Shown here: positions 43,861-53,922 of the stretch, in pieces
Layout: every line of letters begins with the position of its first letter
Position numbering within the stretch: position 1 is the stretch's first letter
Assembly: GCA_963732335.1 (NCBI GenBank)
Contig: CAVSZO010000063.1
Location: 496,001 to 560,000 of the forward strand
DNA: 64,000 bases
From: Desertimonas sp963732335
Lineage (GTDB): Bacteria; Actinomycetota; Acidimicrobiia; Acidimicrobiales; Ilumatobacteraceae
Reading direction: 5' to 3'
The notes under the pieces: generated by a model
What the model saw: only the letters and a program-made list of their open reading frames with translations
Told to the model about the DNA's origin: nothing
Databases searched by the model: none
Program-made: the position numbers and the translations under genes

Positions 43861-45401
43861 ATGACCAGCACGTTGAACGAACCGGAGGCCGGGGCGGGCG
43901 ACACCACCGCCGAACGCCTCGATGCCCTCGAAAGGGACCTCCAGGGTTACCGGGTCAGCCGCGACGCGTGGACGTTCGTGATCTTCGGGATCGCCCTCCT
44001 CACGGCGATCGCCAGCATCGTCGGCATCGGTCTCGCGCTCCGCGACGACGATGACGACGGCGCCGAAGCAGGCCCGGCGGCGGCGCCCATCCAAGCCGAG
44101 CTCAGCGAGTTCGCCATCTCGTTGTCCGCCGCCTCGATCGACGTCGGCGGCAGCATCGAGGTGACCAACGCCGGCTCGCAGGCGCACAACCTCGGGGTCG
44201 AGGGCACCGATCTGATCACGCCCGACATCGAGCCCGGCGAGTCGGCAACCCTCGACCTGAGCAGCCTGGAGGCCGGCACCTACACGCTGTACTGCGACAT
44301 TCCCGGACACGCCGACTCCGGCATGACGACCCCGCTGGTGATCGGCGCAGCTGCCGACGGGGAGGCCGCAGCGGCAGGCGGCCATGCGGACCACGCGGCG
44401 ATGACCCCCGAGCAGGGCGGCCGCCCTCGACCAGGTGATGATGGACTCGATCCTGGCGTTCCCCGCCGAGACCGAGGGCCGCGGCAACCAACCGCTCGAG
44501 CCGGAGGTGCTGCCCGACGGCACGAAGCACTTCGAGCTGACCGCCGCCATCGTCGACTGGGAGGTGCGCCCCGGTGAGGTCGTCCAGGCCTGGGCCTACA
44601 ACGGAATGGTCCCCGGACCACGGATCGACCTCGACGTCGGCGACACGGTCGAGTTCGAGGTCACCAACGAGCTGCCGATCGGAACCGACGTGCACTGGCA
44701 TGGCGTCGACGTCCCCAACGGCCAGGACGGCGTCGCCCCGCTCACCCAGGAGCTGATCAGCTCCGGGGAGACGTTCACGTACCGATTCACGGTGCGAGGA
44801 ACCGGCGGTCAGCATGTACCACGCCCACGCCCACGGTCAGGAGGCGATCCCCAACGGCCTGTTCGGAACGATCTTCGTCGGCGAGATGCCGCTGCCAGCG
44901 GGCGAGACGATCTCGGGCATCGAGATCCCCGCCGACCTCGAGATCGCCCAGGACTTCCCGATGGTGCTCAACGACGCCGGGGTGATCGGCTTGTCACTCG
45001 ACGGCAAGAGCTTCCCGGCGACGCCGCCGATCGTCGCCACGGAAGGCGACTGGATCCAGGTCAGCTACTACAACGAGGGCCTGCAGGTCCACCCGATGCA
45101 CCTTCATGGCTTCGAGCAGATCGTCATCGCCAAGGACGGCGAACCGCTCGACCATCCCTATGCCGCCGACACGGTCCTCGTCGCTCCGGGCGAGCGGTAC
45201 ACGGTGATCTTCAACGCCAGCTCACCGGGTAGCTGGGTCTGGCACTGCCACATCATCAACCACGTGGAGTCGGCCGAGGGCATGTTCGGCATGGTCACGG
45301 CGGTCGTGGTCGAGGAGGCCCAGTCTGAGCCCAGATCGGAGCCAGCCGGACACGGCGACCTTCGCCGCACTTCGGCCAGGCGTGACGTGCCGGTGCGGTA
45401 G
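43861..45401 (+). CDS. Membrane-anchored multicopper oxidase with extra N-terminal cupredoxin, two frameshifts
   Basis: About 512 residues. A cytoplasmic start and one helix (WTFVIFGIALLTAIASIVGI) precede a plastocyanin-like domain with type-1 copper residues (QAHNLGV, YTLYCDIPGHADSGM). Two further cupredoxin domains carry HWHGVDVPNG, MYHAHAHGQEA, VHPMHLHGFEQ and WVWHCHIINHVESAEGM, a complete trinuclear plus type-1 set. It therefore resembles a small laccase with a tethered electron-donating cupredoxin. Frame changes lie near 44420 and 44805. It precedes the GAF kinase by 11 bases. Confidence 0.87.
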
Positions 45402-45412
45402 AACGGCACCGC

Positions 45413-46543
45413 ATGAACGACGGTGCTGGAGAACGAAGCTGGCGCCAGCTGCTCGACGCCGTGCTCACCGTGGGCTCGGACCTCGATCTGCCGGCGATGC
45501 TCCGTCGCATCGTCAGCAGTGCCGTCGACTTGGTGGACGCCACGTACGGGGCGCTCGGCGTGCTCGACGAGTCGCGTCGCCGCCTCGCCGAGTTCATCAC
45601 CGTCGGAATCGACGACGAGACGTATCGGGCGATCGGCCCCCTCCCCGAGGGTCACGGGATCCTCGGCCTGCTCATCGCCGACGCCAAGCCGCTGCGACTG
45701 CCCGACCTGACCAAGCATCCGGACAGCTTCGGATTCCCGGAGCACCATCCCCCGATGCGCTCGTTCCTCGGCGTGCCAATCCGCGTTCGTGACGAGGTCT
45801 TCGGCAACCTCTACCTGACCGACAAGTCGACCGCCGAAGCATTCAGTGCAGAAGACGAGGAACTCGTTGTCGGCCTCGCCGCCGCAGCCGGAGTAGCGAT
45901 CGAGAACGCCCGGTTGAGCGCCAGGGTCCACCAGCTCGCCCTCGTCGAGGACCGCGAGCGGATCGCCCGAGATCTCCACGACACCGTGATCCAGCGCCTG
46001 TTCGCGACCGGCATGCTGCTGCAGAGCACGGTGCGGGTCGTCGCCAACGACCCTGCTGGGGCGATCGAGCGGATCGGCGAGGCCGTCGACGACCTCGACC
46101 TGACGATCAAGGAGATCCGCACTGTGATCTTCGACCTCGAACAGGGCAGCGATGGTGATGAAGGCCTGCGTGGCCAGATCCTCGCCACGGTCCGCGAGGC
46201 AGCCGACTCGCTCGGTTTCGAACCACGCGTGATCCTCGACGGTCCCGTCGACTCCGGAATCGACCGCTCGATCGGCACCGAGATCCTGGCGACGCTGCGC
46301 GAGGCGCTGAGCAACGTGTGGCGACACGCCAACGCCAGCCATGTCACGGTCGAGGTCGTCGTCGGACGAGATGTCTGCCTCCGTGTCGTCGACGACGGGG
46401 TCGGTCCACCAGCACGTGACGCGCCGACCGGGAGGGGTCTCACCAACATGGCGGCCCGAGCCGCCAAGCTCGACGGCAGGTTCGAACTGCGACGACGGGA
46501 CCCCAGCGGCACCATCCTGGAGTGGCGCGTCCCACGAGATTGA
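45413..46543 (+). CDS. DevS/DosS-like GAF-domain histidine kinase
   Basis: 376 residues. One GAF domain (residues about 20-165) contains LVDATYGALGVLDESRRRLA, LPEGHGILGLLIADAKPLRL and FPEHHPPMRSFLGVPIRVRD with VFGNLYLTDKS, very close to the GAF of mycobacterial DevS/DosS. The kinase part has ERIARDLHDTVIQRLFATGM (phospho-His), EALSNVWRHANAS and DDGVGPPARDAPTGRGLTNM. DevS uses haem in its first GAF to sense O2, NO and CO; I cannot confirm a haem ligand here. The likely partner is the DevR-like regulator at 50465. Confidence 0.9.
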   Translation: MNDGAGERSWRQLLDAVLTVGSDLDLPAMLRRIVSSAVDLVDATYGALGVLDESRRRLAEFITVGIDDETYRAIGPLPEGHGILGLLIADAKPLRLPDLTKHPDSFGFPEHHPPMRSFLGVPIRVRDEVFGNLYLTDKSTAEAFSAEDEELVVGLAAAAGVAIENARLSARVHQLALVEDRERIARDLHDTVIQRLFATGMLLQSTVRVVANDPAGAIERIGEAVDDLDLTIKEIRTVIFDLEQGSDGDEGLRGQILATVREAADSLGFEPRVILDGPVDSGIDRSIGTEILATLREALSNVWRHANASHVTVEVVVGRDVCLRVVDDGVGPPARDAPTGRGLTNMAARAAKLDGRFELRRRDPSGTILEWRVPRD

Positions 46544-46572
46544 CTCTCGAGCCCATGGGAGACAATGAGGCG

Positions 46573-47559
46573 ATGCGCACGTTGATGTTCAACACCAAGC
46601 GGTACGACCGGCTGTCCTTCGACGAGTGCAACCGTCAGCACGGCCACGATCTCGAGTACCTCGAGGCCCGCCTCGATCCGCGCACCGCCGACCTCGCTGC
46701 GGGGTTCGCCGCTGTGTGCATCTTCGTCAATGACGACGCCGGCCCCGAGACGATCGACCGTCTCGCCGAGCTCGGCGTCAAGGCGATCGCGCTGCGGTGC
46801 GCCGGCTACAACAACGTCGACCTCGGCGCGGCGACATCGGCCGGCATCGCCGTGGTTCGCGTTCCCGCCTACTCCCCCGAAGCCGTCGCCGAGCACACCT
46901 TGGCGCTCGTCCTCGCCCTCGATCGCCACATCCACCGTGCCTACCAACGCGTCCGCGACGGGAACTTCGCCCTCGACGGTCTGCTGGGCAACGGTCTGCA
47001 CGGAGCGACGGCGGGCGTCGTCGGAACGGGGCGCATCGGTCAGCTCGTCGCCCGTCTGCTGATCGCCTTCGGATGCGAGGTCCTCGCCCACGACCCGTTC
47101 GTCGACGAACAACTCGTCGCAGCCGGCGTCGACTACGTCTCCCGCGCCGAGTTGCTCGGGCGCTGCGACATCATCGCCCTCACGTGCCCGCTGACCAGTG
47201 ACACGTTCCACCTCGTCGATCGCGCCGCAGTCGCCGAGATGAAGGACGGCGTGATGATCGTCAACACCGGCCGCGGTGCCCTCGTCGACACGACGGCAGT
47301 GATCGCCGGGCTGAAGACTGGACGCATCGGCGCGCTGGGGCTCGACGTCTACGAGGAGGAGGCCCCGTTGTTCTTCGAGGATCGCTCGACGGAGGTGATC
47401 ACCGACGACGTGTTCGCCCGCCTGCTGACGTTCCCGAACGTGCTGCTCACCGCCCACCAGGCGTTCTTCACCCGCCCGGCCCTGCGGGCCATCGCCGCGA
47501 CGACGCTGTCGAATCTCGACGACCTCGACGCCGGCCGGCCCTGCGCCAACGCCCTGTAG
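46573..47559 (+). CDS. D-2-hydroxyacid dehydrogenase, D-lactate dehydrogenase-like
   Basis: 328 residues. LRCAGYNNVDLGAATSAGIA, YSPEAVAEHTLALVLALDRH, the NAD motif GVVGTGRIGQLVARLL, CPLTSDTFHLVDR, VNTGRGALVDTTAV (catalytic Arg nearby), LGLDVYEEEAPLFFEDRS and VLLTAHQAFFT (catalytic His) follow fermentative D-lactate dehydrogenase. Start ATG 46573 (MRTLMFNTKRYD) is preferred over 46555. It lies 29 bases after the kinase, in one likely transcript with it; reduction of pyruvate would fit low oxygen. Confidence 0.9.
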   Translation: MRTLMFNTKRYDRLSFDECNRQHGHDLEYLEARLDPRTADLAAGFAAVCIFVNDDAGPETIDRLAELGVKAIALRCAGYNNVDLGAATSAGIAVVRVPAYSPEAVAEHTLALVLALDRHIHRAYQRVRDGNFALDGLLGNGLHGATAGVVGTGRIGQLVARLLIAFGCEVLAHDPFVDEQLVAAGVDYVSRAELLGRCDIIALTCPLTSDTFHLVDRAAVAEMKDGVMIVNTGRGALVDTTAVIAGLKTGRIGALGLDVYEEEAPLFFEDRSTEVITDDVFARLLTFPNVLLTAHQAFFTRPALRAIAATTLSNLDDLDAGRPCANAL

Positions 47560-47564
47560 GAGTC

Positions 47565-50316
47565 TCAGCGCGAGCGCGGATAGGCGGGCGCTCCGACCGG
47601 ACCGCGGAGGGACCGGGTCGGGGTGATCGGAGAGGGTGGTGTCGACAGCGCGACCCGTGGCGTCGACGGCCACGCATCCGGAGGGTCCAACGATTACAGG
47701 GTTGAGGTCGAGCTGCTCGATCTCGGGTACTGCGGCGATCAACGCGGCGATCCGTGGTGACGAGCTCGACCACCGCCTCGACAGGCAGCTCGGGCCGGCC
47801 GCGGAAGCCGTGGAACAGTGGGGCGAGGTGGAGCCCCTCGACAGCGTCGCGGGCTTCGGCCGCCGTGACCGGAGCGACGAGCACGGCGCGATCTGCGCGA
47901 ACCTCGGCTTCGACTCCCCCGGCGCCGACCGCGACGAACGGACCGAACGCCGGATCGCGGGTCGCTCCGACCGACAGTTCGAGTCCGGCGGGCACCTGCG
48001 ACTGGACCACCACTCCGTTGAGGCGTTCTCCGAACAATCGCTCGAACTCCCGATACACGTCGGCGGCCGAGTCGACGTCGGCGACCCCGAGCCGCACCGC
48101 TCCCTCCTCGGTCTTGTGCAGGACACCGGCGACGTCCGCCTTGAGGACGCACCGGCCGGCCAGCCGGCGGACACCACGGGCGCACTCCTCGGCCGAACGG
48201 GCGTAGCACCACGACGCGATGCCCACCCCGGTCGTCTCCAGCAACTCGAATGCCGAGTCCTGTCCCAACCAGGTCGTCGTGGCCTCATCACCGGCAAGCC
48301 GCCGGGCAAGCCGCCGCGTCGCGATCAATGGTGCGGCGTCGATCCCGATGCCCGTCGCCCCCGGCAGCGGCGTCCTGCGTGAGCCACTCCGCCCAACCGC
48401 ACGCCAGGGCCATCGCCGTCGCCGCCCGCTCCGGAGTCGGGAACCTCGGCAGCCGTCCGACGAGACGCGACCTTCCGCCGATCGCCGTGACGGCGATCGG
48501 CACGTCGACGTCGACCTCGTCGAGGAGGGCGAGCGTCTCATCGACGTGGCGCTCATCGAGCTCGACGCAGACGACGATGCACGCGTCGACCTCACCCGAC
48601 GTCGACAATCGTCCCGCACCAATCCGGCGAGGCTTTCGGGCGCTGCCGAGGGACCGGCATCGACCGGGTTGGCCCACGACACCGCCCCCGGGGCGACGTC
48701 GGCGAGTTGGCGCTGCAGCTCGGCGCTCAACACGGGGACATCGGCGCCGGCCTCGCCGGCGGCGTCGGCTCCAAGCAACAGCGGGCCGCCCGCGTTGCCC
48801 ACGAGGGCGAGGCGTCGACCACACGGTGCTGGCTGACGGTCGAGTAGCAGACCGACGTCGATCAGCTCCTCCATCGTCCGCGCCCTGATCACCCCCGTGT
48901 GGGCGAACAGTGCATCGACGGCGCTGACATCACCCACCGGCGCCGGCAGCGTGTGATCGCCCGGCGCGAAGCCCGGACGATGACTTGCCACCCTTGAGGG
49001 CGACGACCGGTTTGCGGTGCGACACCGCTCTGGCGATGCGGCCGAACCGCACCGGGTCGCCGAACGACTCGAGGTACAGCAGGATCACCCTGGTGGCGTT
49101 GTCCTCGGCCCAGAGGCGCAGCAGGTCGTTGCCGCTGACGTCGGCCTTGTTCCCCATCGAGACGAACGAGGACGACGCCGGCGTCGCGCCGTTCCACCTC
49201 GGCCGCGATGGCGATTCCGACACCTCCCGACTGGGAGGCGATGGCGATCCCACCGGGACGGAACCGCTGGCTGGTGTAGGTGGCGTTGAGCCCGCAGGCG
49301 GTGGAGACGATCCCGAGGGAGTCGGGGCCGACGAGGCGCATGCCGTGCCGCCGTGCCGCGGCCAGCACCTCCGCCTGCAGGGCGGCGCCGGCCTCCCCGG
49401 ACTCGGCGAATCCCGCCGTGACGACGACCGCGCTCGGCACACCGGCGGCGCCGCACTGCTCGACGACTCCCGCCACCGCCGTCGCCGGCACGGCGACAAC
49501 GGCGAGGTCGGGGACGCCGCCGAGCTGCGCCAGACGATCATCGGCACGAAGATCGCCGATCGCCCCGGCGCTGGGATCGATGACACTCAGCTTGCCGTCG
49601 AACGAGGCGCGGATGTGGCTGATGATGCGTCCGCCGGGCGACGCTGCATCCTCGCCACCCCCGATGACGACGACGTGACGGGGATGGAGGATCGGCTGCA
49701 GCGAACGCACGGCACCCGCCCAGTCACGCAAGTCGGCGTGGTCCTGCAGGAGATCGTCGGCGGTCAGGTCGAGGTGAACGTGCACGGCACCGTCCTCGAA
49801 CCAGCTGCGATGGACCAACCCGACGTCGCGGAAGACGCGCTGCATGCCGATGTTGTCAGGGAGCGTCTGCGCCACCAATCGTCGGAATCCGGCTTCGCGG
49901 GCAATGCCGGCGAGATCCTCGACCAAGACGGTGGCGATGCCCTCGTTGTGGTGGGCGTCGGCGACGGCGAATGCAACCTCGGCCTCCTCGCCGCCGGGCC
50001 GGGCGTAGTACTCGCCGACCGCGATCAGCTCGCCGTTGGCATCGACGACCAGCGTCACGTGATCGCTGGCGTCCTGCTCGGTCGCCCGCCGCAGCTCCGC
50101 CTCAGGAATGAACGGACGCGCACCGAAGAATCTGAAGTAGCTCGACGCATCACTGAGCTGCCGGTAGAAGCGCTCCAACGCCCCGTAGTCGTCGGCCCGG
50201 GCCGGGCGCACGCGCACTGGGCGACCGGTTGCCAGCAGCACATCGCGGGCGAAGGGCGCGAGCAGCCGCGTCGTCACATCCTGCGTGTTCGCGCCGTGCC
50301 GGTCGGCGGCTCGCAT
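47565..50316 (-). CDS. GNAT acetyltransferase fused to ADP-forming acyl-CoA synthetase (Pat-like), several frameshifts
   Basis: About 915 residues. N-terminal GNAT domain: VRVRPARADDYGALERFYRQ, VAFAVADAHHNEGIATVLVE, GFRRLVAQTLPDNIGMQRVF. Then a CoA-binding domain (HPRHVVVIGGGEDAASPGGR, AVVVTAGFAESGEAGAAL, RLVGPDSLGIVST, IAIASQSGGVGIAIAAEVER), a ligase domain and an ATP-grasp domain (VLKADVAGVLHKTEEGAVRL, then EIEQLDLNPVIVGPSGCVAV). ATG 50316 follows GGGAGGTG; the stop is at 47565. Frame changes lie near 49160, 49000, 48620, 48370, 47760 and 47600. Members acetylate metabolic enzymes or make acetate plus ATP. Confidence 0.87.
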
Positions 50317-50365
50317 CTCACACCTCCCCGCCCACCAGCTTGCCCGGATCCGCAGGCGCTGGCAC

Positions 50366-50379
50366 GGGCCGATGGTCCC
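50366..50379. promoter_or_regulatory. DevR/DosR-box-like site between the GNAT-ACS gene and the DevR-like gene
   Basis: GGGCCGATGGTCCC is a near-palindrome; on the minus strand it reads GGGACCATCGGCCC, close to the GGGAC-N4-GTCCC pattern of DosR boxes. It lies 50 bases upstream of the minus-strand GNAT-ACS start and 86 bases before the DevR-like gene. Confidence 0.5.
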
Positions 50380-50464
50380 ATTCCGATTGGCCCCTCGTGC
50401 AGTGCCGTGCCAGCCAGTCTCGATCAGGCGCGGCGTTCGACGTTTGAACTGCGAGAATCGGGGC

Positions 50465-51115
50465 GTGCCCGAGCGAATCACGGTATTCCTCCTCGACGAC
50501 CACGAGATCGTGCGCCGCGGGCTGCGCGACCTACTCGAGGCCGAGGACGACATCGCCGTCGTCGGCGAGGCGAGCACCGAAGAAGAGGCAGTCCGCCGCG
50601 TTCCCGCCCTCGATCCCGATGTCGCCGTCCTCGACGTCCGTCTGCAAGAAGGTGACGGCGTTTCGGCGTGCCGGGAGATTCGCTCGCGTCATCCACGGAC
50701 GGCTTGCTTGATCCTGACGTCGTTCTCCGACGACGAGGCGCTGTTCGAAGCGATCATGGCCGGGGCGTCCGGCTACGTGCTCAAGCAGATCAGGACGACC
50801 GATCTCGTCGACGCCGTGCGGCGGGTGGCGGCGGGCCAGAACCTCCTCGACCCCGCCGTCACCGCCCGCGTGCTCGAACGCCTGCGACGGGGGCCTGAGG
50901 AGGACGAACGGATTGCCCGGCTCAGCCACCAGGAGCACCAGGTGCTGGGACTCCTCGCCGAGGGCCTCACCAACCGCCAGATCGCCGAGCGCCTGTATCT
51001 CGCCGAGAAGACGATCAAGAACTACGTCACGTCCGTCCTCGCCAAGATGGGGATGAGCCGGCGCACCGAAGCGGCGGTCTATGCGGCGCGTCACATGAAG
51101 AACGACAACGGGTAG
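50465..51115 (+). CDS. DevR/DosR-like NarL-family response regulator
   Basis: 216 residues. Receiver: RITVFLLDDHEIVRRGLRDL, VAVLDVRLQEGDGVSACREI with phospho-Asp, LILTSFSDDEALFEAIMAGA, GYVLKQIRTTDLVDAV. DNA-binding domain: LSHQEHQVLGLLAEGLTNRQ, AEKTIKNYVTSVLAKMGMSR. The KTIKNYV recognition helix and LTSFSDD are hallmarks of DevR. The start is GTG 50465. Its likely kinase is encoded 4 kb away (45413), a separation also seen for DosT in mycobacteria. Confidence 0.9.
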   Translation: MPERITVFLLDDHEIVRRGLRDLLEAEDDIAVVGEASTEEEAVRRVPALDPDVAVLDVRLQEGDGVSACREIRSRHPRTACLILTSFSDDEALFEAIMAGASGYVLKQIRTTDLVDAVRRVAAGQNLLDPAVTARVLERLRRGPEEDERIARLSHQEHQVLGLLAEGLTNRQIAERLYLAEKTIKNYVTSVLAKMGMSRRTEAAVYAARHMKNDNG

Positions 51116-51143
51116 CAGTCGCGGGCCGTTCGGGCCGGATCTC

Positions 51144-51157
51144 GGGACCGTTGTCCC
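51144..51157. promoter_or_regulatory. DevR/DosR-box-like site upstream of the universal stress protein
   Basis: GGGACCGTTGTCCC has perfect 5-base arms (GGGAC and GTCCC) around 4 bases and is flanked by CG on both sides. This is the core pattern of the mycobacterial DosR box. It lies 36 bases upstream of the universal stress protein start, a gene class that is a classical DosR target. Confidence 0.65.
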
Positions 51158-51192
51158 GCTGGGGCGGGCGTGCATCGTGCGATGCTGAGGCC

Positions 51193-52080
51193 ATGCGTTC
51201 GATCGTCGTCGGTGTCGATGAATCGCCCGGTGCGGCTGCAGCGCTGCGCTGGGCCGCTGGCGAGCGGGCCGTGCACGACTGCGCGCTGACCGCGGTGCTG
51301 TGCTGGACCTACCTCGAGCAACACCGCCACGAACCGAACCAGCCCTTTGATCCGAGCTACGGCGACGAGGAAGCCCGCCAAGCCCTCGACGCCATCGTCG
51401 AGCGAATCCTCGGAGACGGCGCCCAGGCGGTCGCCCGCCGCACCGTCAACGACCGCACGTCTCGCGGCCTGCTCGAGGCCTCGGCGGACGCCGACCTGCT
51501 CGTGCTGGGGGCACGCGGCCTCGGCGGACTACGCGCGATGGTCCTCGGATCGGTGACCCGGCAGTGCCTCCACCACGCCTCGATACCGGTGGCCGTTGTC
51601 CATCACGATCCCGATGGCGAGCCGCCGGCCGACCCCATTCGACCCGGCAGCGACAATCGCATCGTCGTCGGTGCCGACGGATCGGAGACCTCGAAACGGG
51701 CGCTCGCCTGGTGCGTCGACGAGGCACGCCGGAGGCACGCTCGGGTGACCGCGGTACACGCATGGATGCCGCCGTACGTCGGGGCCGAGTTGGTTCCGGC
51801 GGCCGCGTACGAGACCGCCGAGTACGAACGCCTCGGCCACACCACGCTCGACTCGGCGATCGAGGCCGTCGACACCGGCGGGTTGGACTTTCCCGTGGAA
51901 CGCCTCGTCGTGAGCGGTGCCCCCGCCAGCGGCCTGCTCGGCGCCGCCGAGGGCGCCGATCTGCTGGTCGTCGGCTCCCGTGGAGTCGGTGGATTCAAGG
52001 GACTCCTGCTGGGATCGATCAGCCACTACGTCGCCAACCACTCCCGTTGCCCCGTGGTCGTGACCCCTCACGTCCACTGA
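51193..52080 (+). CDS. Universal stress protein with two UspA domains
   Basis: 295 residues. Domain 1: RSIVVGVDESPGAAAALRWA through LLVLGARGLGGLRAMVLGSV. Domain 2: RIVVGADGSETSKRALAWCV through LLVVGSRGVGGFKGLLLGSI, SHYVANHSRCPVVV. Both keep the ATP-binding G-2x-G-9x-G(S/T)-like motif. Tandem USPs are typical of actinobacteria and of the DosR regulon. The start is ATG 51193 (MRSIVVG). Confidence 0.93.
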   Translation: MRSIVVGVDESPGAAAALRWAAGERAVHDCALTAVLCWTYLEQHRHEPNQPFDPSYGDEEARQALDAIVERILGDGAQAVARRTVNDRTSRGLLEASADADLLVLGARGLGGLRAMVLGSVTRQCLHHASIPVAVVHHDPDGEPPADPIRPGSDNRIVVGADGSETSKRALAWCVDEARRRHARVTAVHAWMPPYVGAELVPAAAYETAEYERLGHTTLDSAIEAVDTGGLDFPVERLVVSGAPASGLLGAAEGADLLVVGSRGVGGFKGLLLGSISHYVANHSRCPVVVTPHVH

Positions 52081-52200
52081 GCGTGTCCCGTGACTCTGGT
52101 GTCACCAGGCGGCCAGTGACCGAGGCTTCTGCGGAGCGACGCGCACCGAATCGGTGCGTTCAGCTCCGGAGAACAGGACGTGCGCGCCGAGCTGAGCGGG

Positions 52201-53470
52201 TCACAGCTTCGCCAGTCGCTTGGCCTCGAACGTCAAGCGATCGCGATGGTGGGGGTGGGCGATGGCGATCAACGCCGCGGCCCGTTGCCGCAGCGACCGG
52301 CCGCGTAACTCGGCGACGCCCCATTCGGTGACGACCTTGTCGACCGTGTTCTTGAGCGTTGTGACCACGTCGCCGGAGGCGAGCTGGGGAACGATCTTGG
52401 AGATCGCTCCGTCCTTCGCCGTGGAGCGCAGCACGACGAATCCTTGGCCGCCCTTCGAGTACATCGCACCGCGGGCGAAGTCCGCCTGGCCGCCACTCGA
52501 GGAGTAGTACGTGCCGCCCACCGTCTCCGACGCGCACTGGCCGAGGAGATCGACGGAGATCGTCGAGTTGATCGAGACGAAGTTGGCCTCCTGGGCGATG
52601 ACCCGAGGGTCGTTGACGTAGCTCACCGGCCACATCTCGAATGCCGCGTTCTCATCGAGGAACTCGTACAGGCGACGGGTGCCGAGGGCGAACGTGCCGA
52701 CGGTCTTCGTTCGGTTGAGTTGCTTGGCGACACCGTTGACGACGCCGCGATCGACGAGGTCCATCAGCCCGTCGGAAATCAGCTCGGTGTGCACCCCGAG
52801 GTCGCGATGATTGGTCAAGGCGGCAAGGATGGCGTTGGGGATCGCGCCAATGCCGGTCTGGATCGTCGCCTGATCCGGGATTCGCTCGGCGACGAAGGCA
52901 GCGATCCGATCGTCGATCTCCGTGCGGGGTGGCGGTGGGACCTCAACCAGCGGTCGGTCGACGTCGACCCAGCCGAGTACCTGGCTGACATGGATCTGGT
53001 TGCGACCGAACGTGCGTGGTTGCTGGACGTTGGCTTCGAGGAAGAATCGGGCGCGCCCGATGAACGACGCGGCGTAGTCGGCGTTGACCCCGAGACTGAA
53101 ATAGCCGTGCCGATCAGGGCGGTGACGCGGCGGCGAGGACGAGCGGGTCACGTGTCTGCTCACGGAGCAGGTTGCGCATCTCGCTGAAGTTGTTGGGCAC
53201 GAGGTCGATCGTCCCGGCGAGGAAGCACGGGCGGGTGACGTGTGACAGGAAGTACGACAGGTGCCGCAACCGATCCCCGAAGGCGCCGTGTAGGTACGGC
53301 CGGTCGTGCACGGCGTGCATCTGGTGGACCCTGACGCCGTCGAGGCGGTCGGCATGAGCTTCGATGGCATCGAGCAGGCTGACGGGCTCGCCATTGGCCA
53401 GGGGGACGATGACGTCTGCCCCCGGCGCGAGGTGCTCGAGCACGGCCTCGGGGTGCGACGCCACTGTCAT
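52201..53470 (-). CDS. Acetyl-CoA hydrolase/CoA-transferase family protein, one frameshift
   Basis: About 420 residues after joining frames near 53125. ATG 53470 begins MTVASHPEAVLEHLAPGADV; VRVHQMHAVHDRPYLHGAFG and AGTIDLVPNNFSEMRNLL follow. After the change come YFSLGVNADYAASFIGRARF, TIQTGIGAIPNAILAAL, LGVHTELISDGLMDLVDRGV with the likely catalytic Glu, and GGTYYSSSGGQADFARGAMY. These fit acetyl-CoA hydrolase/transferases such as 4-hydroxybutyrate or succinyl-CoA:acetate CoA-transferase. With the dehydrogenase and acyl-CoA synthetase nearby it suggests acetate or acyl-CoA overflow metabolism. Confidence 0.88.
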
Positions 53471-53592
53471 CGGCCGCACACTACGAGGGTGCGCCGGCTC
53501 CTCGCGCCTGGTCGAAGGGAGCCTTACGGGTGCATGCTTGTGATCAGCGGACCACCGCTAGGACGCTCCGATCACAGAACGGGAGATCACCA

Positions 53593-53856
53593 ATGAACCC
53601 AATGACGTGGACGGTCGAGATCGTGTTCAGCGAGGACGAGGACAAGACCCGGGCCGATGCTCGCCTGACCGGAGGCACCGAGCCTCTCCAGGGCTGGGGT
53701 CGGGCCCGGCGAAATCCCGAGGATCCCGACGTGCCCGCCGTCGGCGAGGAGGTTGCCGCGGCCCGAGCGCTCAGCGACCTCGCCCATCACCTGCTCGAGC
53801 AGGCAGCGCACCGCATCGAGTCGTGGGAGGGCCAACCGGTCCACCTGTCGCACTGA
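53593..53856 (+). CDS. DUF1876-domain protein
   Basis: 87 residues. MTWTVEIVFSEDEDKTRADA, LTGGTEPLQGWGRARRNPED and VGEEVAAARALSDLAHHLLE match DUF1876, small actinobacterial proteins of unknown function; in mycobacteria members (for example Rv1738-like) belong to the DosR regulon. ATG 53593 follows GGGAG. It is divergent from the CoA-transferase across 122 bases where I see no convincing DevR box. Confidence 0.88.
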   Translation: MNPMTWTVEIVFSEDEDKTRADARLTGGTEPLQGWGRARRNPEDPDVPAVGEEVAAARALSDLAHHLLEQAAHRIESWEGQPVHLSH

Positions 53857-53922
53857 CTCCGACAGGTGCCGGCGCGTTGGTCGACGGCGATCATCACAGA
53901 TCACAGACGAATCGTCGCGTCG

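Noticed and set aside
45811..48309. Minus-strand open frame of 832 codons
   Set aside because: Most of it is antisense to the intact DevS-like kinase and dehydrogenase genes, with Arg/Asp/Val-biased composition. Only its upstream end (about 47600-47770) is real, as one frame of the GNAT-ACS gene.
52444..53187. Plus-strand open frame of 247 codons
   Set aside because: Antisense shadow of the CoA-transferase, with no domain similarity.
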